A DNA stretch of 64,000 bases from Chlorokybus atmophyticus. Taxonomy: Eukaryota; Streptophyta; Chlorokybophyceae; Chlorokybales; Chlorokybaceae. The notes under the pieces are model-generated. The model was not told where the DNA came from. It made no database searches and saw only the letters and a list, made by a program, of their open reading frames with translations. The DNA lies in assembly GCA_009103225.1 (NCBI GenBank), contig RHPI01002262.1, positions 675,435 through 739,434 of the forward strand, written 5' to 3'. Below are positions 21,736 to 32,420 of the stretch, one piece after another. Numbering within the stretch: position 1 is the first letter of the stretch; every line of letters starts with the position of its first letter. A program made the position numbers and the translations under genes.

Positions 21736-22447
21736 TTACTCAAGTAGCAACTTGTATTCCCTACCAAACATAGCATGGAACAGGACCGCATGGTCGTCTT
21801 TGCGATCAGCCTCAACTGCACCAACAGCCAAAGCAATGTCTTCTTGATCAAACACATGAGCAACTTGCGCTGCCTCTCTTTGCGCGCTATTTTGGCCGTA
21901 TCTTGTGCACTCCGCGGCCTTCCCAATGATTTTATACGCCTTTAATCTGTCATCACCCAAATGACACCCCAATCATTCCAATTGCCTCCATGCAAGTCTT
22001 CTGGCAATTGAAGACCGTACAAGTACTCGCGAGCGGTGTCGAGCAACGCTCGGAATGCGAGTGCATTACGATTCTTCATCTACTTGTTGACCTGCTCCGT
22101 AAGGATCACGCTGTTACTCTCCTGTTGGCCTATAGCCGTCTTAAGGTTGGATACATTGTTTGTCAGCGCACCTAGCTGCTCCTCATGTGGCTCAAGACGT
22201 GCTTGAGCTCCTTTTTATGAGTGTTCAACAGTTCCACACTTGCGTGAACTTCAACGCGCGTCGCGAGGATCTGCCATTGCAGCAACGCTACACTTGCAAT
22301 GACGCTCTCAAGTGCTTGGCTGTTGCCAAGATTGTCAGGCAGCTGCTGCAGGCTAGACATAATGAATCCGGCATCCTGCACCAACCTATCGGTGACGTCA
22401 GTGCGTTCTGATAAATGTTGGACCTCCAAGAACATGGACCGAATCAA
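21736..22447 (-). pseudogene. Disrupted helical protein gene
   Basis: On the minus strand a 91-aa helical frame (MIRSMFLEVQHLSERTDVTD...) runs to 22,172. With a frameshift it continues as LGALTNNVSNLKTAIGQQES, hits TAG near 22,077, resumes with KNRNALAFRALLDTAREYLY and, after another frameshift near 21,970, ends DQEDIALAVGAVEADRKDDH...KLLLE before a stop at 21,736. Continuous protein-like text with two shifts and a stop indicates a decayed gene. The family is unknown; coiled-coil viral or transposon proteins are plausible. Confidence 0.4.
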
Positions 22448-22655
22448 TGTAGCAGCGACAGTGTGTGCTTTATCTCCGTGCTATAACACGTCCGCACCAG
22501 AAGCCCCTTTCTATGCCGTACCTATCGAATGGCAGACAATAAGCAAATCAGTGAGCAAATCAGTCAGCAAATCCTTCCCGCTTTGTTTAATGTGTGATGA
22601 TACTACTTGTTGCAATCCTTGTACCAATGTAGTTAAGCTGCAATGCTGGCGTAAG

Positions 22656-22865
22656 TGTCATACCAATTTACGGTTACAAGGATAAAACGCGTCCACAACG
22701 CACATGCGCACACACGCGCAGAGACAGAGAGAAAGAGAGAGACCTAGATGGCGTTGGTGTCATGCCAACTTACATTTACATGGATAAAAGGCGTCCACGC
22801 ACGTGCACACACGCGCAGACGCACGCACAAAAAGAGAAGCAGAGAGAAAGGGAGGGAGGAGGGAG
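22656..22865. repeat. Two tandem units of about 103 bp plus GA-rich tract
   Basis: GTGTCATACCAATTTACGGT and GTGTCATGCCAACTTACATT begin two units that each contain GGATAAAA, CGTCCAC and CACACGCGCAGA, followed by AGAGAGAAAG tracts. Confidence 0.7.
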
Positions 22866-24899
22866 GGGAGAAAGCAAAGAGCAACGATTGCAACAGAGAC
22901 GATTGGTAATGGCTACTCTACCATCCGCACCTGACTAGAGAGGCTGTAATCCTCCTCCCGGCCCTGAAAACCGTTCACAACATAGGTGCCCGGCACCCAT
23001 GTTGGAAGATGTCCGTTCAATCAATGTCGCCAGCACTGGCTGGAAGCAGAGAGTTGATGATGGCGCTCCTCTACTACTACTACTCCTCCTCCTGCCGCAC
23101 TGGCTGCTGGGCAGGCTGTAGACTGCCTGCTCAAGCTTTACACCCCTGCCTGACCCCTGCCTCCTCCGCCCCGCCCTGCTCACCCTTCACCCCGTGGGTG
23201 CCATCCGCCTCGCTGTCGCCTAGCGCAGTGTGTGGTGCGCTAGCCGTCCGCATAAATCAAACGACAAACGGGCGCCAAAAAGTTGGTGGCGCTTTAACAG
23301 ATAAACACAACAGGTAGCATGATCACGGCTAGCTAAAACGGCAAGTAGGCCGCGGTGACTCAACCTCTCATGACGAATAAACTCTCGTGAGCATAATAAG
23401 AGGGTTATGTAGCCAAACATCCATATGATTATCGTATATGTTTACCAAGTTAATGCAACATGCATAATAGGACAATCACTTGATGGTTTATACGCTTGGC
23501 ATAGGGTGTAATCGTGGATGATCTACTTTATTTATGAAATTTATGACAAGTACAAAGTTGATCAACACATGCTTGCGAACTGCAAGCTGTTTTGCAATGA
23601 TTTAATCTTGTGTTTTTAAAATGTCATGAAGTTACTAGACGGGCTTTCAAGCAGAATTGACTATCACATGCGGATTGTAATGCAATTAGTTAACATAACG
23701 TATAGTGCATGTGCATAAGAGCAATAAGTTTAGCATTACATCAATTTACAATAAGGTTTTGCACATTGTTGTATTATACGTAATGTGTAGATGTTTTTAA
23801 TGATACTTATTACTGTACGATAGCATAATGCTACTACTTGCTATTGGCTACCATTAAATAATAAACACATGTGAGCTCACGTGTACTTAGCAGGCTAAGT
23901 ATATTATTACGCAATCTACGCCTCCTTATGATCCTGTATGCAAAAGACAAACATTTGATCATAACAATGTGCACATGCAACATTGTATACGCATATTGAA
24001 GTGTATGCATCCAAAATATGTATATATGTGCTTGACACTGGTCAATCTTTATATGAACAGTGTTGCAAGCAGTTTATGCGAGAAAGCAGTGTTGCAAGCA
24101 GTTTATATAAACAGTGTTGCAAGCATGCATCATATGATAATAATTGCCTTCATGAACACTTATCATTTTCCGGCATGGCCACATCCATCAAGCGCATCGC
24201 AGCTGCCAGTGTTGAATCGATGTCTTGAACCAATTGTAATACTTGTCAATAATAACACATAAGACTGTAATCATAGTGTTTTGTGCTGACATTGCAAAGT
24301 TGCACTGTGCTACTTACACCAAATTGAATGATATATGTCGTGTAACTTCACAAAACTATTTGCGATCGTAACATCTTGGTTTATTGAAGTGTCATACCGC
24401 ACTTGTCTCATGTCAGTCCAAAACAACTTGCTAAAGCAACGATGACGCATAACAGGCCGCTCACCAAGCATAATACACATGATTGGTTATCAAGACACTT
24501 AATTATGAATGCCCACTCACAGGATTCGAGTGCATCTGCATTGTGCATGTGGCTAGTCAGCAAAACATGTACATGTTGCTGCTGAACAACTGCAGCGATT
24601 ACAACCGAGCACCGTCTGCAAGTTAACAGGACTTACCACATACAACATTAATTTTCCCCCAAGTCAATGACCCTTGCGCAGCAAAAACGTAATGTAAGTG
24701 CCGCTGTACGGTTACCTGTTTCCACAGCAACCAATGGTTGAATTTTTGATTTTTTTTCCGCATACACAAACGTATACATCCAATAATGCATGTACTTGTA
24801 TTAACGATAGACAAGCATGGTAGTAGCTGATCAATGGATGGCGCAAGCACCACTCAAAACATGCACCCGGTATGAGGGCCTTCAACAACCTTCACAATG
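22866..24899. other. Gene-free stretch, AT-rich from 23,300
   Basis: A GC-rich block (22,930-23,230) has no convincing exon. From 23,300 to 24,880 the DNA is AT-rich with stops in all frames. Three short tandem copies of CAGTGTTGCAAGCAGTTTA lie at 24,058-24,130. Confidence 0.4.
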
Positions 24900-27800
24900 T
24901 TATGGTGCTCTCGTCTTTAATCCCAGTTGTACCGCTTTCCTCTCCTCTCCCTTAGCGGCAGCTTTGGGTGTCGCCATGGAGGTCGCGGTCGCTGCCTCCA
25001 GAAGCTTGTGCAACTCCCTCCGCTCTGCGCACTGCTCCTGTGTAGTTGGTGATGTGCTGAAGAATTGAACAACAGCTCAATGTGAATAGACTGCCAGCAT
25101 TCAAACTGACTGCTCCTTGCCTGCACTGTCCGTCGCAGGACAGCAATCTCCCCTTCCCGTGCTCGAATGATCTCACTGCACACGCACGGCATCAACATGC
25201 AGCATGCCAAGTCCCGCCCCCTGCACTTGCACGATGACAACAACAGCACACACAACAATAAGAACACCCAAAACACCCACCTCAACTTCAAGAGCTGCGT
25301 CTCCATGATCTGCATCATCTCCTCCACCGCCCCCTTTGCAGACCCCACAGCAGCAAACTTCCCCTCCCCCTCTCTCTCTTTCTCTCTCCCCCTCTCCTTC
25401 TCCCTTTCCCTCTCCTCCGCTCTCTCTTTCTCCCACTTTTTCCGCTCTTTATCTCTCTCCATCTCCAGCCTCTTCAGCCTGTCTGTCAATGCCGCCGCAT
25501 CCTTCGCAGACGCCTCTGCTTGCCGTTGTGCGGAATGAAGACGCTCGCGCAGACTCCGCACCTCAGCTTCAAGCTCCGCCTATGTTGCCAAACAGGCCAT
25601 AAGCAAGCACTCTTAGATGCAATGAATGTTGTCACGTGCTGCTTACCTTCTGTTTCAATGACGCGTCTGCCGCCGCCTGGGATGATGCCACCCTGCTTTC
25701 GGCCTCTGCTAGCCGCTCCTGCACTGATGCGCTCTCCTGTCGAGGTTGAACAAAACAATTGGTGAATGTGTCGTAGTCAAAGACAATTTGCGTGGCGTAC
25801 AGCAGTGATATTGGTTCTGCTGCAAGGCCTCGTCTGGGTTAGCATACTACAGCACAGTGTATTGCACTGTAGTACGATCGTAGTGCACTGCATCATAGTG
25901 CCGTTTGTACGCAGTATGGCAACATGTGCCATACATGGCAGCAAGATAGTGCCTTATAGCAGTACAATCCTACAGTATGCATACAGTCCGCGTACGCACA
26001 TACAATCTGTGTACAAGCTTACGGCTTGCTCTGGTCACCATAACCAACATTACCTTCTCAACCTCCTGTGCCCTGGCGTCCCGCACCGACGCAACCTTGG
26101 CTCGACAGGCCTCGCGGACCTCTGAGAGTCTCATCTCGTGAGCACGGGTGACCGCGTCACTGCATTACAGGAGAAGTACAACATGAACATGTTGTGCACA
26201 CGCCCCCACACAATCAACAAACAGCACAACTGAGCGGCACCCACAGCTCTTCTTGCAGGCGTGCCACGTCCGCGGCACTCGCTGCGCACGTGACCCTCAG
26301 TTCACGCAGCTCGCGCTGCACATCCTCCTGCAATGGGAGTCAGAGTGGGTTTATTGTTCGTCTTCTAACATGGCGGTTGAGTTGGTTGTGTTGCAAGAGT
26401 TGAAACCAACATTGCGGCGATCGGCGGCGGTAAGGATGGCGGCAACAGCACTCTGGGATTTAGCGTGGCTGAGGGCCTCTTGGACACGCTGCAGCTCCGC
26501 CTGCATTGTGGGTATTGTTGACTGATGCGGACAATCAGAACCGTGTAGACACCAATGATAATGTGTGCGCGCACAGGCATGTAGCGTGTGTGCATACAGG
26601 CATGCATGCACACACGCGCACTTTGCATGTGAAGTTTGTGTGCACGTTGGTGTATGCAATGCTTTGCACGCGATCCCAAAGTGCTTACACAACAAGTGCT
26701 GGCACAAATTATTATTCTCTCAACTCAACTCGTGTGACGACTACAGTTAGCTTGAGTAGCCAATGCCGTGCTGCAACGCGTCGTCACAAGACACCAGGTG
26801 ACAACTTCAACAGTGAGCGAACTTAATGTCGACACACCTCCCGTGTGGTGGCATTGTCCTGCAGGCGTGCATTTTCTGCCTGGTCCTTTGCGTGGGTGGC
26901 ATCTGCAGCCGCCAGGCGAGCACGCAGCTCGTCTTCTGCACGCACACGCTCCTACCAGCAGGAGGTACGCAATCGTGGGTATGTGCACACGCGCGAGTAC
27001 ACCCACAACCATGCATGGACACATACAACGCATCCAAAATCCATCTACACACACGGACGCACGCACGCATGTTTACGCAGCCGCAGGCACACAAATATGT
27101 CATGTGAGCGCCTGTACGCACACGTACATATGTGTCTGTGACTGTGTACCAGGAATGCACACATGTGCACTCGAGTGCGTACTTTCATAACGTACACACT
27201 GTTGCTGGCTTTCTGTGCAATCACGGAGATTTCTGCCTTCTTACTTGCAGCGTCTCACGCACAAGAGCTGTCTCCCGCATGCGACCCCGCTTTTCCTCAG
27301 CCAGCTGGGCCACTGCGCGGGAGGCCGTTGCACAAGTCTGCGCCATGCTACGCACACTGGCGAGAAAGGCAACATTGGTATCGGTCTCATCTCAGCCAGG
27401 TACATTGATTGAAGCAACATATGTGCCAAGTCTCCCCTTCTGTGCACCAGTTCTGATGAATTGTCCATGGTTAAACAATTTGTGCACAACACACAGCAAA
27501 TTCAGCACAAGCAGGCTTAAGCATTGCACATTGCGATCACAACTTTGATTTTGAACTAAAGAGTGAACACATTTTGGAACCCAAGCCACTACGGGACTAG
27601 GCCACTCTCATCAATATTCACGTTAAAGGTTTCCTTCAACAACAGGGGTGTTGCCAATGGCATTGCAAGCTTCCTTTGACTATTTCCCTGACAACTGTCC
27701 TGGCATTGTGCACAAGCGGCAAGCAATTACTTGAACGGACAATGCCAGCTGCACCAAACCACAAACTCAAGCAGCCAAGCAGCAGCAGTGACAATTGAAG

Positions 27801-27928
27801 CTAAGCACTCACGCAGCCTGGAGGTCCCTCTTGACCTCCGCCAGCTCCCGCCGCACCTCCGCCGCCTCCCACGGGCAGGAGGCAGGGACGGAGGAGGAGG
27901 AGCAGGCAGCGCCCGATCCCCCCGCCAT
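24900..27928 (-). CDS. Coiled-coil protein, 10 exons, 400 aa
   Basis: Exons: 27,928-27,813 (ATG start, MAGGSGAACSSSS), 27,356-27,245, 26,951-26,838, 26,500-26,411, 26,327-26,245, 26,159-26,054, 25,736-25,647, 25,579-25,281, 25,175-25,121 and 25,037-24,900 (TAA). They total 1,203 nt with every phase matching. Nearly the whole protein is heptad-rich, Glu/Arg/Ala/Leu (for example ERVRAEDELRARLAAAD), with an extreme E/R/K stretch in exon 8 (EREREKERGREKERE). No motor, kinase or membrane domain is seen. Role unknown; a structural or flagellar/centrosomal coiled coil would be a guess. The intron 25,038-25,120 appears to use a GC donor. It starts 82 bp from the divergent CARNMT1 gene. Confidence 0.8.
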
Positions 27929-28010
27929 CCCGCCCGCTGCCACCACTACCGCCGCCCTCAGCTATGTCCTCAGCTATGTCCTTAGCAATGTGCTCATTTA
28001 CTTTGGTGGC
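27929..28010. promoter_or_regulatory. 82-bp divergent start-codon interval (candidate bidirectional promoter)
   Basis: The only DNA between the ATG of the coiled-coil gene (minus) and the ATG of CARNMT1 (plus). It contains a short direct repeat CAGCTATGTCCT. No TATA box is obvious. The promoter role is inference from spacing; upstream non-coding exons could exist. Confidence 0.45.
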
Positions 28011-31000
28011 ATGGAGGTGGCGGCGGCGGTAGGGGCGGAGGCGGGGGTGAGGGCGGATGACGGGGCGGAAGCGGTAGCGGTGGACGGGGCTGAGCGCATG
28101 AATGACGGCGTGGCGGAGATGGCAGGGGGCGCGGGCGGTGATGGAGGCAGGCGGCAGGTGGAGATTGACCACGAGGAGGAGATGAAGGCGCTAGCGAGGG
28201 TTATACACGCTTACCAAGAGTAAGTACTTGACTGAAACGCTAGATCTGTTAGCTTTCTCGTAAGCTCAGCGGATTGCACCCTGACAAGCATGAATGCTGA
28301 TCATGCTTGTCGGTAGCTACGAGGAGGACATGCTGGACGACATCCGGCGCTGGGAAGAGCAATACATCAGGCTGTCAGCACGCCATCAGGTCAGTAAATT
28401 GTAGCACTGAAAAAACCTTTGTCAGTTAGGGTATTGCCAGCATGCAGAATGTGCAGTGCGGTGTACCTATGTGGGTAGTGATTTTGTGTGTCATCACAGT
28501 GTTGATGAGTGTCTTGCTTGACACACAGGCACTGTTGCCAGAGTTGCCTGCCAAGCACAAGGAGTTGCGCCGCTGCGCTGCCGCCAACGCGGACTTCTTC
28601 ACCGAAATGCTCGATGTACTTTGCCACAAATACGTTGGTCGCTTGTGAACATTTGTGTCAAGATGCGTGCATGCGTTGTCACTTTTACACCACATACGAT
28701 TGCTGATTGTTTTGTAGACTTTACATGTTCATGTGCAAGCGCATGGTGTGGGAATGTGTATGCGCGCACAGGCATATGCACGTGATAGCCTATGCGCGCA
28801 AGTGGGTGTGCGTGCGCATGTGTATTTGCGTTGCGTGGACTGTGCGCGTATGTGGCTACACATATCACACACTGCTGATTTACATGCACTCCTAGCAATG
28901 TGTAAGAGTGTTGTTGTTCCTCAGAGTAGCGCTACTCCTGTTGTGATTTGTATGTCCTTTGGTCAACTGTACTTTGTGGGCTATAGTGACACTGCAAGCA
29001 CACAGGCATTTGAGGGCATGAGCTATGATGAAGAACCTGGACCCAGCCCAAACGCCCGACAGGTAATAGCACACTGTCGAAGGTCGAGATGTGTTATTTC
29101 CTTCTGTCGTTGTGTACCATGAACTATGCCCCTATGTCTACAACATAGTGAATCTTGATATGTTCTTTCCAGTTGCCTTCAAGCCGCCATAGCCACAGCC
29201 ACTCGCACTCTCATTCAGCACCACGCACGTCCATGAGCGACGTTGAAAAGGTGAGTTGTTTGGTCGTCTCATCAGCCTATCCATGTGGACTTGTCCTTCT
29301 TTCGCTCAATAGCGTGTTCATGTAAATCCTGCAGGTGCGCTGTGTGCTGCGCAATATTGTGCGTGACTGGGCTTTGGAGGGCGCAGAGGAGCGGAAGCAA
29401 GCATATGACCCGATATATGCAGAACTCGAGCAACGGTTTCCCCCAAGGACGAACTCAGAGCGGTATGACGCTTATGTAGCGTGATATGGTTTTAGAATGA
29501 ATCATGGCTAGTGGTGGTACATGCACATTTGCATGTTCGTGGTACTGCCAGTGTACTTGCATGTGTAAACTAGCTACACATAGAGACATGTGTCCGTGCG
29601 CATGACAAAAGTGCATATGCGTAGGTTTCTGTAACACACACAGACGTGTTAGTCTGCTACAAATGCACATCTGTATGCGCGTGTTGTATGCTGTCACACG
29701 TCCTCTTCGCACTTTCAGACCGCCTCGCGTGTTGGTGCCTGGAGCGGGTTTGGGACGCCTGGCATGTGAGATAGCATCCCGAGGTGAGAGGAGTGTGAAC
29801 ATGTCGTGTTGTGTGTGTCCTTCATCTCTTAACATGCGCATCATTCTCTCATGCAGGCTTTGAATGTCAAGGCAACGAGTTCAGCTACTTCATGCTGGTC
29901 TGCAGCAACTTCGTTCTCAACCACGCCAACACGCGCACTCAGCGCGTGATTTATCCTTGGATCCACGCCTCCTGCAACTCCCTTGCGGACAAAGACCAGC
30001 TTGCATCTGTCCGCATCCCAGACTTCGATCCTGGCAGGTGACTTTTATTGTGACTTCTTGTACCGATCCGCATACTGCCATATTCTGTTTGCTAAGTAAC
30101 TATTGAAGACATGTGACGTGGGTGAGTGGACACACTTGTAATTGATTCATCAAGGATGCGGCTGTAGTCAAGAACAATTATAAGTCTGATTGGAATTTTG
30201 TTGGCTGCATGGCACCGCAGTGCACGACTAGTCGTGAACGGCAGTTGTTGTCATTCGTTTGACACGTCTGGATTTGAAGTTGAAGTTTGTAAGTTGTGTG
30301 GTAGAGCAAGGCTGGTGTTTGCGAGATGAACTGTACCGACATGCGATTGTTTTGTGTGCTTTTGTGGTGTTTGTGCTGCAGCGCTGGAGTGGCAAATTTT
30401 TCCATGTGTGCAGGCGACTTCGTTGAGGTGTATGGCGAGCCATCGCAGGCAGGTATGAATCACAGTCACACCTTGACAGCAATGTAACATATGTGCATGC
30501 GACATAAACCACTTCTACCAGTTGTAGCAACACAGGATAAGTCATATGCAAGCTGTGATGTATAATCTATAATATGTAATTTATACACAATAATTGGTTG
30601 CCACCATATCCCATGCCAGTTGCTCCCCGAAAGACCATCCCCCTGCTTGCAACTATATAACAACATTTTCTGACTGCCATGCGTGCGGTGTGCTGTGTCT
30701 CTGTGCAGGGCAATGGGATGCTGTTGTAACTTGCTTCTTCATCGACACTGCCCACAATGTACTGGCGTACTTGGACGTCATTTATCGCGTGCTGCGCCAA
30801 GGAGGGGTAACAGCTTGCAAGTTGAATGTGTAACACATCACTGTGTAATTATCATTTAACCGTCACTTGTCGCCTCATCTCTTCCCTCAACACGCCAACT
30901 TGTGCCTTGCACGTGCAGGTGTGGATCAACATTGGTCCTCTGCTATACCATTTCGCCGACGCACATCATTACTCGGCAATTGATGTGAGTCTGAGTGAGT

Positions 31001-31377
31001 GTTGGGCTTCAAATGTTGTGTAGCAGTACGGGTTTGCGAGGCTTGTTGGGTACATATCTGATACTTGTATACGTACAAGCAGGAGCTGTCCATAGAGATC
31101 AGCTTGGAAGCTGTAGAGCGCGTTGCATTCGAGTTGGGCTTCGTGTCGCAAAGGAAAGAGTTGAGGCACACATATTACACCGCCAATCCAAAAAGCATGC
31201 TACAGGTCTGTGGCGTCAATCCTCAGCTAGCCGTTGTGTGTCAGCGCAAACAGGCTGCCATGCACTGGAGTCAACATGCTCTGCACATTGCAAACCACTT
31301 GCGTGTTTTGCTTGCAGACGCAATACACCAGCGCTTTCCACGTCATGACCAAGGGTGGACCTTTGCCTCTGCAATAA
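28011..31377 (+). CDS. CARNMT1: Carnosine N-methyltransferase (N2227 family), 13 exons, 437 aa
   Basis: Exons 28,011-28,219, 28,317-28,389, 28,529-28,633, 29,006-29,062, 29,173-29,250, 29,335-29,462, 29,719-29,783, 29,857-30,037, 30,382-30,452, 30,709-30,806, 30,919-30,984, 31,083-31,205 and 31,318-31,377 join in frame. The family methylates the histidine imidazole of carnosine and related substrates using SAM. The SAM motif VLVPGAGLGRLACEIA (about 220-235), QGNEFSYFML, the aspartate in FFIDTAHN and INIGPLLYHF are all family hallmarks. Length fits the human enzyme (409 aa). An algal-specific His-Ser alternation (HSHSHSHSHS, exon 5) sits in the linker before the catalytic core. The start is the first ATG after the divergent interval. 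Confidence 0.92.
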
Positions 31378-32420
31378 ATACAGGGCCGAAAGTGCAGCAC
31401 AATTGCTCAGCAACTCCCACTCCATCCCGTGCCAATTCTATTGGGGTGCAGTTTGTGATGTCCGTGGCCCACACCACATGGGCTGAAGGGCCATCCTGAG
31501 CATGAGTTTCATTTGGCAAGTTCCTACATAGGCTGTGGTTGCATTGGGAGCAATGCACGCTCAACCTGAACATTGCGCAATGCGAGCATATTGCAAGGCA
31601 CAGTGTTTCTGTTGTCAGGACAATTGCAGTTCGGACGCATGAGCCCATGCGTGCACTACCAAGCTTGCAGATCGATTGCAGATTGCGCATCACGGTGCAG
31701 TGTCTCCACAATGGTATGAACATAAGTTACAACTGAGTTTACCTTCGCAACCGCAATCATGTAACCTCAATGCTCCAACACCTGATGTTTAGTTACTGTA
31801 TACTAAACCTGGACTGCCAAACTCTGCACAGCTACCTAGTCTGCTAACTACTCCTGCATGAGCATGGGTTACTCGATGACTATGACTCTCTGATTTAGTC
31901 TCACAACCGCCACCTGCGATCCCATTGCGACATCTCAGTGCCAACAACAGAAGCACAAGCATACCATGCATGGGCGTGGCATAAACTCGCTACCATACCA
32001 ATGGCGAATCGTCATCGGAAAGAACTACAACCGTAGTCTGTCTAGGTACATGGTTGTGCTGTGAACAGCACAACAACTGGACAGTGTTTCCTTCAACCTG
32101 CCAGCCAGCAACAGAAATATCAATTAATGCAGCACCTCCACTACGGGTGAGCTTCACTTAGCGCGTACTCAACTGCATGCAATGTAACAAATTCGCAACT
32201 GAGAGTAAGAGCATTGTACGAGTGAGACTGTCTGCGTTGCTGCGCTGCTAGTACACTTGAGTGATACACCAACATAATGGGTCAATGTGTGAGTCAATGA
32301 TTGCACAAACTGGTGACCATTATCAGAGTGAGTGTGATCAAGTCTCAATCCCTTGATGACTAAAGTAATTCACAGATGATTTTGCATGCAAGTGATTCCA
32401 TCCTTACATGCATCGATGTT
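31378..32420. other. Convergent intergenic region
   Basis: Lies between the 3' ends of CARNMT1 (plus) and SLX1 (minus). No repeat or gene stands out; frames here are short and compositionally random. Confidence 0.5.

Noticed and set aside
22070-22085. TAG read as glutamine (alternative genetic code)
   Set aside because: EQVNK-TAG-MKNRN would read smoothly with Gln, but PAS1, the nucleotidase and the 13,182 gene end properly at TAG, and this gene also has frameshifts, so a pseudogene is simpler.
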